Source of the DNA: Erysipelotrichaceae bacterium
GTDB taxonomy: Bacteria; Bacillota_I; Bacilli_A; Acholeplasmatales; Anaeroplasmataceae
Direction: 5' to 3'
Length of the DNA stretch: 64,000 nt
Assembly: GCA_015059145.1 (NCBI GenBank)
Contig: SVAZ01000001.1
Span: 166,442 to 230,441 of the forward strand
Part shown: positions 14,385-25,609 of the stretch, one piece after another
Layout of the letters: each line of letters opens with the position of its first letter
Numbering within the stretch: position 1 is the first letter of the stretch
Translations under genes and position numbers: made by a program
Notes under the pieces: generated by a model
The model's input: only the letters and a program-made list of their open reading frames with translations
Database searches by the model: none
Told to the model about the DNA's origin: nothing

Positions 14385-17300
14385 ATGAAAAGTTTATTTA
14401 AAAACAAAAAATTTTATATTGCATTAGTATCAATGCTCCTAATTTTTAGTATTGTTACACTTGTCTTCGTTGTAAATAAAAACGAGGAATCTCAATTTGA
14501 AGCATATACTGATGGATATGTACCGCTTCAAAATGAGATTGGTGATATTGAGTATTCACCTAGTGATAGATATGTAAACTTTGCAGATGTTTATAGTAGA
14601 AGTGGTGATACTGTTTCAAAGGTTGGATCTGAAAACTATACTAACAAAGTTTTAATGCTTTATACAGCAGCCGATTTATATGCATTTTCTTATCTTTGTA
14701 ATTTAGCTGCTACAGCAGAAGAATTTTTAGCTTATGATTATGAGCTTTATTCAAATATTGATTATTCAAGTGAAACACCATTTATTCCAGTAGGCTGGGA
14801 TGGAAGAAGCTTTAGCGGTAGCTTTAATGGTAATGGATTTGAAATATCTAATTTAAAGCTAGTTGAAATTGGTCAAACTAATGAAAATATTTATGAGAAT
14901 ATGGAGTATTATTCAATGTTCTGTGTAAATACAGGTACTATCACTAAATTAGGGTTAATTAATACTTCAATGATTACTAATGGTAGTGTTTTTGAGCTTA
15001 CTGGTGTTGCACCACTTGTTGGTTTAAATGAAAGCACTGGTGTTGTAAGCTATTGCTATGTTAAGGATTTACGTGATGCGGAAACTGATGATGACGCAGG
15101 TATTATTACATCAGGTGGATATCAGATTTCAGGTTTAATGTTTGAGAATAAGGGTAAATTTAATAATTCTTATGTTGCATATGGAATTGTGTGTAACTAT
15201 TCAATTACTGATTATTTAGACTTTTCAGAAATCTTAAACGTTAATTCAGGTGAAACACAAAATTTATATTTTTATAATTCAACTATTAATTCTTATTCAA
15301 AAGAAAATGGTGTAGAAACTGTTGAATATGATCAATCTTTAGTAGGTAAAACTTTATCTAGAAATAGTTATGCTGAATATTGTGAGGACATTGCTTTAAT
15401 TAATACATCAATGGCTTCTGATTCAACATGGTATACATCTTCATATTATGCTTCTACAACAAATAGAATTAAATCGGCATTTAAAATTGAAACTCCAATT
15501 TTAAGAGGTTTAGTGTATAGTGTTATAGATGATGCTACTCAATTTGTAATTAATGATTTATTTGATTTCTTATATATATTTGAGCTTATGAATAATAACT
15601 CAATTTTTGCTTCTAATGGTTGTAGATATTTATTAAATTCAGACATTGATTTATCTTATGTTCCAGAAAGCTATTATGCATATGATTCAAGCTTTGCGGC
15701 AACATTTACTGGTGCTTTAAAGGATGATTCTGAAATAACTGTTAAGGATGTATTGGGAAACGAAAGTAATTATTATACTATTTATAATGCTAAGATTACT
15801 AACTCTGTTATAAACGAGGGTATTGAATGCTTTGGTTTATTCCCTTGGTTAACAGGAAAAATTGAGAAGGTTAATTTCTATTATAGTGATTCAATTACAG
15901 GAATTACTTATTCAGATACTGCAGTAACACGATTAGCAATTGGTTTAGTATCAGGATTTGTTGATGGTGGTACAATTGAAAATGTTAATGTTTATGGAAA
16001 CTGTACGCTTGCCACTAATAAGCAATATTTTGTTGGTGGTGTTGCAGGTGTTCTTACTAGTAAGGGTAATGTACTTAACTGTACAACAGCTGGTTCTTTA
16101 AATGGTGGATCAGGCTTATCAAGCTATAGTATTACTGAGGAATCTGGATATATTTCTGGTAATGCAATGGGTGGTGTTGTAGGATTTGCTACAAGCAGTA
16201 CAGGTAATATTAATACATGCTTAGGTGCTATGACCTTAACTTCATCTACATATTCAACTGATATTTCATATGCTCAAAATATTGGTGGTGTATTAGGTGT
16301 TGGATATACTCAAAATTCTTTAAACCTAGATACTAAGAATATCAATCTATCTAATAAGGGAAGTATTACAATCGGTAGTGTATCATCAGCAAATTATGGT
16401 TATATTTATGCTGCTGGTGTAATTGGTAGATTATTAGGTATAAGTGAGCAAATCAATGCATTATATAATCAAGGTGATATTATCGTTTATGGTAACTCAC
16501 CAAAGAATGATCATTTCGTTTCTGGTGTAATGAATGCTGAATTACTATCTACATCAACTTCATATTTAAATTCATCACCATTAAGAAATAATAAGGGTAA
16601 GACTATTCTTTTAGCAGGTGGTTTATCTAATGCTGGTACATTTACTTTAAATAACACTAACGGAAAGATTAATTTAGCAGGTGTCATTTATTTAAATTCT
16701 AACAGCACTGGAAATAGATTTATATCAGAGCTATCTGGTGTTTATAATTTAGAGTATAAATATACAGTTAGCAATTCTACTAATGTTAAGACTAAGACAT
16801 CTACTCAAGCATTTAGCATGAATCAAATCTACACTTATGCTGCATGCTTAGCTACAAGTGGTGTTTGTGATGATAATGTTGTTAATGTTGAGACAATTTA
16901 TAATTTAAGAGATTATGAATATATTACTACAGCAAATTTAACATCTAATATTAAATATTCTGGATGTATTTTAGGTAAATACATTAACATCACAGATGCT
17001 AGAAATGAAGGAGATATTACATATACAATATCTAATTCAATTACTAATAGTTCATTTGTTACTGTAGGTGTTTTTGAAGAGGTAACAAGTGGATATATGG
17101 TAACTGATGTTTATAATTCAGGAAACATTCATTTAGATACTGCTAATACTATTACTTCAAATTTATATTTTAATGGTATTTGTTATGCTAACTACAATGG
17201 CTTTAGCTCAAGTGAGCATAGTAAGTTTAATCCTTTATCAAATAATTATGATAATGCTAAGGAAGGCTCATTAAATAATGCTATTAATAATGGCGATATT

Positions 17301-20300
17301 ACTGTTACAAATAGTACTCAGTATACAAATCTTACTTATAATGATGAAAGTATGATCTCAAGTAATGGTGGTCAAACTATCGGTACAATTTATCCAAGTG
17401 TTAACAATGCACCTTCAAATTATATAGTTGGTAATATCAATATAAGTGGTATTACATATTTGAATTATTCAGTTATTACAAATACATTTAATCTAGGTGA
17501 TATGTTTGGTGCTAACTATATAACATCAACATCTACAACATATGAGGTTAATTCAGCTGGTATAAGTATTTTAAATATATCTGAGTATTCTTACATTTTA
17601 AATAGTGCAAATAATGGTACAATTTTAGCATGTAATTTATCAGGTGTTTATGATGGTGCAACGCAATCAAATGTTTCAGCTGCAGGTATTTCAATTAGAA
17701 ATAATAGAACTGAGGCAAATGGTGATTATAACTCAAATAATAATCATTCTAAGCAGTTGATATCATATACTATTAATTATGGTACAGTTATTGCTTATGA
17801 TAATAGAGAAAATATTACATCATCTAATATGGCACCAAATAGTAGTGCTGCTGGTATCCTATCTATGGGTGTTTGTAATATTTTAAATACAGTTAACTAC
17901 GGTAACATTTATGGTAATGAGACATCAAGTGGTATTTTCGGTGTAGTTTATTTTGAGGACTTCCAAAGTGAGGTTACATCAACTAATACTGTATCACTTG
18001 CAAACTCAATTAATTACGGTAATGTTAAGCTAATTGAAAAGGGTGCTAACAAATTCAAGGATATTACATCAATCAGACCAGTTTATAGTGATATTTTAAA
18101 TTTCTTTGATGATGACTTTGGAGATTTTGCAAAGAATTCAATTCCGCTAGAATATGCAAATACAACCTTCTCTGGCTCTATTTTTGCGTTACTAAACTTT
18201 AATGGTAGTGCAAATGCTAACTACGTTACAATTAGATATTTAATTAACTTCTTAGATTATGTACCATTCGTTGGTGCAGAGGCTCAAACACCTGATACAG
18301 TAACAGTAGACGTTACTAATATGTATTCAGCGTATAAAACTTATGAGGCCGGTGTATATTTATCAGATACTTACTTAAATGAGTCTATGACATATTCACC
18401 ACTTACTACAGGTAGCGAAACTATAAGCACTGGTACATATTATGGTGTATTTAATGAGAACTTTGAATTTAGAAAAGCAATTGAGGGTAATTTAAATCTA
18501 AATACTAATGATTATCCAACAGATCAATTCTTAACTGACTATTTTCAATTCGTTGGTTATACTAAGATTAATGGAACATTGCTAGATAAGATTGGCTGGA
18601 GAAATATTGCTTATTCTACAGCTGCTAACGACTTTGCAAGAAGCCTAGATGGTGTTGCGTTATTCCTAGACAAATATCAAACAGTAAACGGAAACACATA
18701 TTCTAATGATATTGATACTGCGTTAAATGCAGGTACATGGATTAATTATTGCTCAGATGAAATTGTGGATGAATTAATTTCTAAATTGTTTACTGAGGAT
18801 TTAACTTTATCTGATTTTGAAAATATTATTAATTATGTATTCTCTTCAAGCTGTGAGGAATCAGTATATATAACACAAGAGCTTCGTCAAAGCATAATTG
18901 AATATTTAGTTAATAATAATCCTGATGCGATATTATCTTCAAATTTATTAACATTTGATAATGTAAATAGCTATTCATCAGTTTTAGCAGAAGTATTGTC
19001 TACAAATAGCGATAATGAGGTTAAGAACCAAATTAAGCTTGCATTAGATACTTATATTAGTAATGTCGATGATGCATCTCGCAAAGATTTATTAGTAGAC
19101 TATTTGAATTATTTAGGTACAAATGGTTCTACATTCTTTAGTAATAATTCAGAACAAGCGCGTTATGATTTAGCGGTTTCGTTCTTTGAAAATATTGATG
19201 ATTCAGCTTTCTATTCAGCTTTATATTATTCATTAAGTGATTCATCAAGAGCTATTATTGATAATATAGAATCTGCAAATTTAAAATTGTATAGTTCTTA
19301 TAATTCATTTACTGCTCAAGAAAAGCTAGATTTTTATTTAAATATTTTATCTGACAATACTAATAATATGTCAACATATTTAGATACAATGTCAGATGAT
19401 ATAAATTTATATACAGAGCTTAATCAAAAGGGCTATGCAATTAGTAATTTTGATAGCTATTTAGATTCAGCTTCAATCACTTCATCAGCAAGTGATATTA
19501 GTACAATTACAGAAAGAGTAAATTTATATAATCAAATTAGAACTACTGAAACATTTAAAAATTATATGAATTCTAAGAATATTTCTACAATTGGCTCTGA
19601 TAATACATATAGCTATGTCGCAAAGGCTACAGAGCTTAGAAATACTTTTAGATCAGATTATGCACCAATTTCTGACTCTAATGATGAAAGTAAGCCAGGA
19701 TGGTCTGGTGATTTAGCATATACATATGCTACTAATGTTACTCCACAAACATATTTTTATGGTCCATATATGAATAAAAGTAAGGATACCGTATTTAGTA
19801 CTCAAATGCCAACTGCTGCTCCAACCACAGATGGTACAAGTGGTACTACTAATAATAAATATTCTGTATTTGTATCTGATGATCAAGATTTTATGGATAG
19901 ACAGGTACAGGAAGGTAATATTTATGATTATACAGCATATTATTATGAGTATGGTTCAGGTGCTTCAAATAATCAATTTACATCTAGATTAATTTTAGGT
20001 CCATATAATAATAACCAACCATACTTTAGAGGCGATTCAACTGATACGAATAAGGGTGTTGGTAAAAGGTATGATTATTACATGACCGACTTTACTGGTG
20101 TACAGGTTACAAGCTTAGAGGATGTATGGGTAACTGATGATGATGGTGTTGAATTTAATGCTAGAGGCGGAGTTATTTCCCCATATTTCCGTCAAGCTAA
20201 TACAGATATTTCTGGATACGACATTAATACTAGCACATATTCAACATATAACTATTATGGATATTTCTATATAACAGATGCGAATGGAGTAGTGCATTAT

Positions 20301-23300
20301 TTCTCTTTAATCACAGAATCAGGTCGTGCTCACTCAAGTAACCATGGTAATCTTTTCACTAATAATGGTACAAACTGTACTTACCACGGTTGGGCTGATT
20401 TTATTTGGAACTATGGTAAGACAGTATATCATGCTTATGCAACAGAAAAGCTACATCCAACTAGAATTACTGGCTTCTGGAGACATAAGGATGGTAATTG
20501 GTGGTGGACAAATAAGGTAGCTGACAATCGAGCTCGTACATCATCTTATATTGATTATTCAATAGATGACTTACTTGCTTTAGATGGAGTTTTATCGTTG
20601 TATGATGGTGTTACGCAATCATCAGACGAAAGAGAAATTATCAATAATTTATTTAATACTTATTTTATAGGTGATAATAATTTTGAAAGTGTTGTCAAGG
20701 CTTGCTTCCTAGAAAAGCTTGCATATACAATGGAAGAGAACATAGATATCGATTATATTAATAGCTTTGTTTCAGCTAATATTAATACTAGCAAAACTAT
20801 TAATAGTAGTGCACCATTAAGCTATTTAGCTTACGATGGAACTACCGTTTACAACTACTTATTATCTATGTATAGTGGTGATTCAAAGTCTAAGCTATTA
20901 CAAGCATTCTCAAGTAATACAGCTGTATTTAAGGAAATTGTTGAGATTATATTGAATGCTAAAAATAGCACTATGACAGATGCTGAAAGAGAGGAATATT
21001 TATCCTATGCATTGACTATAGAGGATATAATGAATGGAACAATCACATTAGATTCTTCTGGTAGAATCGTAGTTGATAATTTAGTTGATGAAACTGCACA
21101 AAGCATTTTTGATTCAACTATTTCTTCATCAAGCAATATGGAATTAAATTACTATGATTCATTGGGACAATATGGAATTACATTTGATAGCATTACGTTT
21201 GATACTAATGTAAATGCCACATCAGATGTCTTAAAGCTTGTTTATAATGCTAGTGGTGCTACAAATACAGAACTAATTATTAAGGATGATAATGGTGATG
21301 TTATTCAAACTCAGGCGATTACTACATCACCTGTTGAATATGAGTTAGATCTTACAACCTTATTACCATCCTCAATCACATTAGAAAGTAACCAAAATGT
21401 TATTTTATACTCTGTTGATTTAGTAACTACGGGAGTGTCCTCAGAAACAAATACTGTTTCTCTTGATACACAAACTGTTAATTCATCAAGTGTAGCATTA
21501 AGGAGCGTTGACACTTTAACTGCATCAGTTGAGGCTTTAGGATATAGCAATGTCGAAATTACGAATGTTACGATCAGTTTTAATGTAAAAAATACTGATA
21601 ATAATAATCCAAGATATGTTGCTATCACTGCTACAAACAATAGTAATACTACAAAATATGCTATTACTGATTCTCAAATAGAAGGTGGCGGTTTAGCAAC
21701 ATTAGTATATGATTCAGCACTAGATATCCTTCAAACTAACGCAACAACCACTGTATATTGTAGAAGAGGCTCTTCAACAACTAGTTTGGGTAGCTCGTCT
21801 ACAATAAACTCTATAGTATATTCTATTGCATTTACTTATGATCAAACATATGATGCTACAATGAGCATTTTACCGGGAGAGATATTATATGATGATGCAT
21901 ATGATAGAATTCATAAGTATGATGCTGTGAAAGAAAATGCTGTTGATGGATATATTCAATATACAACATCTAATGGTATTTCTAGTGATTATGTAGATGC
22001 TTACCTAGTTGAACATAATACTAGTGAGACATATTATGATGAATTCATTGAATCTATATTAATATATTTAATGCCTTTAGATGGAAATACAGATTTAATT
22101 ACTAGCATTCAAAATGAGATGCTGGCTGATGAGGCTTTATTAGCTGCACTAGCCTCTTTTTCAAATGATAATATTAAGCAAGTAATCAATAGTGTTGATA
22201 ATATTGATACACTAAAGATTATATTATCTGATTATTTGGTTGAAAGCAGTAATTATTTATTAGGATCAATTATTGATAATCTTAATGATAATAATAAGAT
22301 AAATGATACTAATAAGAAGTATATATTAGCTGCGTATTTAGCTACTGATTACTCAAGGATTTATGAAGAGACATTAGTAAATAGTGATACTAAGATAACG
22401 TCTACAGTGTTCTATAATAAGCTAAATGTATTAGCTAGTAATTATCAATATATTAAATCTGATGGTACATTTGATAATGACAAATTCGATAATTTTGTGT
22501 TGTTTATCGGATATGACATGACAACATCAGGTTATGGTATTTATGCACTTGCATCAAGTAAGGGTATTTTAAACGGACAATTTATTCCGGATAACTTTGC
22601 ACTTGATAGCATGGACGCAAAATACGATTTTAACTCAACTGATGGTTATTGGTATTTAACGGAAGAAGCTACAGCTACATGGCGTGGTGGAATTGATTCA
22701 AATGGAAGCTCTATTAGAGCAGAGGGTTCAGTGAATTACGCATTCCTTACAGATATGAAGCAGTTAAAGCTTTCTATTTCAACAACAATATTTGAGTTAA
22801 ATCTTGTAGATGAAGATGGTAAAGTTTTATATTCTTCAGAGGAGTTAATTGATTTTGAAAATGGAACAATAATTTACTATGTTCCATCAAATTATTCCGG
22901 ATACAGGTATCAATGGTATTCACAAAGTATAGCTAATGGGGCTATACTTGATAAGACTAATATTAGTGGTTCAAATTATATTTCAGTTGGAAATGATACA
23001 ACTATTTTAGTTACAGCTGAGGATCCTACTATTGCATTAGAATACACAATTACTATAATTAGCGTTGATGTTAGCTTTGAATTAAGTGATGCTAACCCAG
23101 CGTCACTTCCTGCAAGTGGTGGAAATGTTATTGTTGAATTGACATCTGATGGAAATTCTAAGCTTCCATATGGTTTAGATATTACTCCTTATATCTCTCT
23201 TAAGAAGAATGGAGAAGTATTTAATGACTATAGCTTTGCTGATGATGCTATTATTGATGAGAATGGTGATGCAACAATTAATTTAATTATTGATTCATCA

Positions 23301-25268
23301 TTACCTTGGGGTACATATGATATTGAGGTGGCTTTATTTAGTGATCCAAATTTAACTAAGTCATCTTCATTTAGTAAGATAAAGAGTACTGAAGCAGAAA
23401 TTATAGACTTCGAGTATGATGGTGCTCCTCAATCATCTATGATTTCAGAAAATAGTCTAACAACTGAAATTAAGTTTGGTAGATTATTCACATATGAGGA
23501 ATTAACAGATTATGAATCAAGCAATTTCTATCTATCATATTTATCGTATTCAGATAATGCTGATTTATCTATAACTGCCGATTACACTGTAACAAATGGA
23601 TTAATTACATATACAGTAATATATGATATAACAGCAGAGGATACAAATTATTCATCTAGGTATATCCATACATTAGTTGAACAGGATCCTGTAGATATAG
23701 CTAATTATGCTACGATATATAAGGATGGTAGGCTAGATTCTACAGCTACCATTGATTCATCTAAAAATGTTAATATTTCATTCGAACGTGGTACTTCACC
23801 ATATTATCGTATCAAGTATAATTTAAATAGGGTTTATACTGATGGTGCTAATGTTGAGTATTCGTACTCTACATCTAATGCAAGTACATCAGTAGATTCA
23901 TCATATACTGGATTATCTGTAAATATTCCTGATGCATTAGAAGCTGGTTTATATACATTCAATTATATTTATCAAAACTCAGCTATGTGGGTAGATGATG
24001 TATATGAGAAGAATTATTCATTCCCTACTGTCTATGTGTTAAAGGATTATTCAAAGGATGCCTTATTGAAAAAGATTACATTCCTAGAAAATTCAGCAGC
24101 ATTAACAGCTTCAACTACTGTTATGAATGCACCATATGCAATTAAATCAGAGGAAGAAACTGGCTCAGCTAATGAACCGATCTATTATGATTTAAGAGAT
24201 TTAACATCTAATTATAGAGAAATTAATGTTACTTCGAAATATATTAATTATGCTAATACTGGTACTGATTATTCTACAGAAACTAATTTCTTTACTGTAG
24301 GTTCTGTATCTAACGCTACATTATCAGACTATGCACCAGTATTCGCAATTGAGGATCATGCTCAAATGTATCAGTATACAACACAAGCAAAGCTAAATTA
24401 TTACGGATATGGAGTTCAAACTGAGGATGATACAACAGCATTAACTACAAATGCGGATGACATATTATATTTATATGTGCCATTTGTAAATCCGAATGAT
24501 GAAACTGTTATTTTTATGATTAAATGTGATGATGGCTTATGGAGTGATGTATTTACTGATAGCTATGAGTCTACAGGATTAATATATTCTTATGAAGAAC
24601 AAGGCTTTACTTATAATAATGTGAAATATACATTATCAGATAAGGCAGGTGCTATTAAGGATAATAGCTCATTATACATGGACTACATTGGTACTCCACT
24701 TGATAATCATTTCTGGTATGTTTCTTATGTAATCTTCTCAGAGGATTATTTAGAAAATTCTGGAACTGATAATGATAACCTGAAATTCTATCATGTTGCG
24801 ATTATAGATGCAACAAACACAATTTATTTAGACTTAACTTTTGATGCTTCAAATGCTACAAACTTTAATATGGATTCATTCTATTTAAATATTACAGATA
24901 GAATTTATCCAAAGGAAAATGAGCAAGGAGATATAACTACATCCTATGCGAGTGCATTCGTTATTTATGATTCAGAGTCAATGACATATTCATTAGAAAC
25001 ACAGCTACAGGTTTTACCACATGGTTATTTCTATTTCACTTTAGATTTACCTGAGGGCTACGTTTGTGAATATAAAATTACATCTACGAATAAGAATAAT
25101 CAAAATGTGAGTGAAGAAGAAAGTGGAGCATATTTACCACCTTCATCAATCATTACTCAAAGAATTTCAATCACTATCTATATTAAAGATGGTGATGTGG
25201 GGCAAACATGGGGTGAATCTACATCCGACGTTTATGGTCAGGTAGCAACCGAGATTAAGACTAATTAA
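14385..25268 (+). CDS. Giant (3627-residue) multi-domain surface protein
   Basis: Last gene of the c-di-GMP operon. Residues 11-31 are a membrane segment or uncleaved signal. From about 135 to 1220 there is a beta-helix-like region with many GLUG-type units (FSGSFNGNGFEISNLKL, VGGVAGVL, MGGVVGFA, IGGVLGVG). About 1465-1755, 2055-2220 and 2530-2705 are three Asp/Ser-rich helical blocks. Between them lie beta-rich domains, including an aromatic patch near 2010-2045 (WADFIWNYG, GFWRHKDGNWWW). Residues about 2720-3627 are beta-rich modules. There is no LPXTG, no C-terminal membrane anchor and no protease or glycosidase motif I can name. Base use matches the neighbours. It is probably anchored by its N-terminus or held by the co-encoded fibre proteins. 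An adhesin or matrix role is inference. Confidence 0.8.
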   Translation: MKSLFKNKKFYIALVSMLLIFSIVTLVFVVNKNEESQFEAYTDGYVPLQNEIGDIEYSPSDRYVNFADVYSRSGDTVSKVGSENYTNKVLMLYTAADLYAFSYLCNLAATAEEFLAYDYELYSNIDYSSETPFIPVGWDGRSFSGSFNGNGFEISNLKLVEIGQTNENIYENMEYYSMFCVNTGTITKLGLINTSMITNGSVFELTGVAPLVGLNESTGVVSYCYVKDLRDAETDDDAGIITSGGYQISGLMFENKGKFNNSYVAYGIVCNYSITDYLDFSEILNVNSGETQNLYFYNSTINSYSKENGVETVEYDQSLVGKTLSRNSYAEYCEDIALINTSMASDSTWYTSSYYASTTNRIKSAFKIETPILRGLVYSVIDDATQFVINDLFDFLYIFELMNNNSIFASNGCRYLLNSDIDLSYVPESYYAYDSSFAATFTGALKDDSEITVKDVLGNESNYYTIYNAKITNSVINEGIECFGLFPWLTGKIEKVNFYYSDSITGITYSDTAVTRLAIGLVSGFVDGGTIENVNVYGNCTLATNKQYFVGGVAGVLTSKGNVLNCTTAGSLNGGSGLSSYSITEESGYISGNAMGGVVGFATSSTGNINTCLGAMTLTSSTYSTDISYAQNIGGVLGVGYTQNSLNLDTKNINLSNKGSITIGSVSSANYGYIYAAGVIGRLLGISEQINALYNQGDIIVYGNSPKNDHFVSGVMNAELLSTSTSYLNSSPLRNNKGKTILLAGGLSNAGTFTLNNTNGKINLAGVIYLNSNSTGNRFISELSGVYNLEYKYTVSNSTNVKTKTSTQAFSMNQIYTYAACLATSGVCDDNVVNVETIYNLRDYEYITTANLTSNIKYSGCILGKYINITDARNEGDITYTISNSITNSSFVTVGVFEEVTSGYMVTDVYNSGNIHLDTANTITSNLYFNGICYANYNGFSSSEHSKFNPLSNNYDNAKEGSLNNAINNGDITVTNSTQYTNLTYNDESMISSNGGQTIGTIYPSVNNAPSNYIVGNINISGITYLNYSVITNTFNLGDMFGANYITSTSTTYEVNSAGISILNISEYSYILNSANNGTILACNLSGVYDGATQSNVSAAGISIRNNRTEANGDYNSNNNHSKQLISYTINYGTVIAYDNRENITSSNMAPNSSAAGILSMGVCNILNTVNYGNIYGNETSSGIFGVVYFEDFQSEVTSTNTVSLANSINYGNVKLIEKGANKFKDITSIRPVYSDILNFFDDDFGDFAKNSIPLEYANTTFSGSIFALLNFNGSANANYVTIRYLINFLDYVPFVGAEAQTPDTVTVDVTNMYSAYKTYEAGVYLSDTYLNESMTYSPLTTGSETISTGTYYGVFNENFEFRKAIEGNLNLNTNDYPTDQFLTDYFQFVGYTKINGTLLDKIGWRNIAYSTAANDFARSLDGVALFLDKYQTVNGNTYSNDIDTALNAGTWINYCSDEIVDELISKLFTEDLTLSDFENIINYVFSSSCEESVYITQELRQSIIEYLVNNNPDAILSSNLLTFDNVNSYSSVLAEVLSTNSDNEVKNQIKLALDTYISNVDDASRKDLLVDYLNYLGTNGSTFFSNNSEQARYDLAVSFFENIDDSAFYSALYYSLSDSSRAIIDNIESANLKLYSSYNSFTAQEKLDFYLNILSDNTNNMSTYLDTMSDDINLYTELNQKGYAISNFDSYLDSASITSSASDISTITERVNLYNQIRTTETFKNYMNSKNISTIGSDNTYSYVAKATELRNTFRSDYAPISDSNDESKPGWSGDLAYTYATNVTPQTYFYGPYMNKSKDTVFSTQMPTAAPTTDGTSGTTNNKYSVFVSDDQDFMDRQVQEGNIYDYTAYYYEYGSGASNNQFTSRLILGPYNNNQPYFRGDSTDTNKGVGKRYDYYMTDFTGVQVTSLEDVWVTDDDGVEFNARGGVISPYFRQANTDISGYDINTSTYSTYNYYGYFYITDANGVVHYFSLITESGRAHSSNHGNLFTNNGTNCTYHGWADFIWNYGKTVYHAYATEKLHPTRITGFWRHKDGNWWWTNKVADNRARTSSYIDYSIDDLLALDGVLSLYDGVTQSSDEREIINNLFNTYFIGDNNFESVVKACFLEKLAYTMEENIDIDYINSFVSANINTSKTINSSAPLSYLAYDGTTVYNYLLSMYSGDSKSKLLQAFSSNTAVFKEIVEIILNAKNSTMTDAEREEYLSYALTIEDIMNGTITLDSSGRIVVDNLVDETAQSIFDSTISSSSNMELNYYDSLGQYGITFDSITFDTNVNATSDVLKLVYNASGATNTELIIKDDNGDVIQTQAITTSPVEYELDLTTLLPSSITLESNQNVILYSVDLVTTGVSSETNTVSLDTQTVNSSSVALRSVDTLTASVEALGYSNVEITNVTISFNVKNTDNNNPRYVAITATNNSNTTKYAITDSQIEGGGLATLVYDSALDILQTNATTTVYCRRGSSTTSLGSSSTINSIVYSIAFTYDQTYDATMSILPGEILYDDAYDRIHKYDAVKENAVDGYIQYTTSNGISSDYVDAYLVEHNTSETYYDEFIESILIYLMPLDGNTDLITSIQNEMLADEALLAALASFSNDNIKQVINSVDNIDTLKIILSDYLVESSNYLLGSIIDNLNDNNKINDTNKKYILAAYLATDYSRIYEETLVNSDTKITSTVFYNKLNVLASNYQYIKSDGTFDNDKFDNFVLFIGYDMTTSGYGIYALASSKGILNGQFIPDNFALDSMDAKYDFNSTDGYWYLTEEATATWRGGIDSNGSSIRAEGSVNYAFLTDMKQLKLSISTTIFELNLVDEDGKVLYSSEELIDFENGTIIYYVPSNYSGYRYQWYSQSIANGAILDKTNISGSNYISVGNDTTILVTAEDPTIALEYTITIISVDVSFELSDANPASLPASGGNVIVELTSDGNSKLPYGLDITPYISLKKNGEVFNDYSFADDAIIDENGDATINLIIDSSLPWGTYDIEVALFSDPNLTKSSSFSKIKSTEAEIIDFEYDGAPQSSMISENSLTTEIKFGRLFTYEELTDYESSNFYLSYLSYSDNADLSITADYTVTNGLITYTVIYDITAEDTNYSSRYIHTLVEQDPVDIANYATIYKDGRLDSTATIDSSKNVNISFERGTSPYYRIKYNLNRVYTDGANVEYSYSTSNASTSVDSSYTGLSVNIPDALEAGLYTFNYIYQNSAMWVDDVYEKNYSFPTVYVLKDYSKDALLKKITFLENSAALTASTTVMNAPYAIKSEEETGSANEPIYYDLRDLTSNYREINVTSKYINYANTGTDYSTETNFFTVGSVSNATLSDYAPVFAIEDHAQMYQYTTQAKLNYYGYGVQTEDDTTALTTNADDILYLYVPFVNPNDETVIFMIKCDDGLWSDVFTDSYESTGLIYSYEEQGFTYNNVKYTLSDKAGAIKDNSSLYMDYIGTPLDNHFWYVSYVIFSEDYLENSGTDNDNLKFYHVAIIDATNTIYLDLTFDASNATNFNMDSFYLNITDRIYPKENEQGDITTSYASAFVIYDSESMTYSLETQLQVLPHGYFYFTLDLPEGYVCEYKITSTNKNNQNVSEEESGAYLPPSSIITQRISITIYIKDGDVGQTWGESTSDVYGQVATEIKTN

Positions 25269-25273
25269 TAATT

Positions 25274-25310
25274 ACCCTCTATGGCATAAGCCACAGAGGG
25301 TTTTTATTTT
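25274..25310 (+). terminator. Terminator of the surface operon
   Basis: ACCCTCTATGGC pairs with GCCACAGAGGGT (one mismatch) around ATAA, followed by TTTTTATTTTT. Confidence 0.88.
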
Positions 25311-25312
25311 TC

Positions 25313-25342
25313 TTGTAATTTTGGTGTTTATTAATGTATAAT
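25313..25342 (+). promoter_or_regulatory. Promoter of the XRE-uppP-PAP2 operon
   Basis: TTGTAA, an 18-base spacer and TATAAT (25337-25342) with extended TG, about 60 bases before the XRE gene. Confidence 0.75.
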
Positions 25343-25404
25343 AAAATAGATGTGATATTAATTAATAGTACCTTTATTTTAATGAAGGCTGATAAGGAGG
25401 CTTT

Positions 25405-25605
25405 ATGAAAAACGAAGTACATAAGTATAGAAAACAAATGAAGCTAACTCAAGAGGATTTAGCTAAGAAGGTTGGCGTTACACGTCAAACAATTATTTCT
25501 ATTGAGCAGGGTAAGTATATTGCATCTTTACCACTTGCTTTAAAGATTGCAAAAACTTTTAATGTTTCAGTAGAAGAGCTTTTTAGCTTAGAGGAAGGGG
25601 AATAA
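25405..25605 (+). CDS. Small XRE-family transcriptional regulator
   Basis: A 66-residue protein that is essentially one helix-turn-helix (LTQEDLAKKVGVTRQTIISIEQGKY), the Cro/CI-type DNA-binding domain with no sensor domain. Such proteins commonly sit beside a membrane protein, as here: the next gene starts 4 bases later. It probably regulates its own operon. The start has aaggagg upstream. Confidence 0.92.
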   Translation: MKNEVHKYRKQMKLTQEDLAKKVGVTRQTIISIEQGKYIASLPLALKIAKTFNVSVEELFSLEEGE

Positions 25606-25609
25606 CGTT

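Noticed and set aside
16000..18000. Recurring short DNA similarity that might suggest a repeat array or CRISPR
   Set aside because: The similarity comes from GLUG-type protein repeats of unequal spacing; there are no identical direct repeats with uniform spacers.
20326..20520. Plus-strand frame inside the giant surface gene
   Set aside because: It is an alternate-frame shadow of the Trp-rich part of the giant protein, without a ribosome-binding site.
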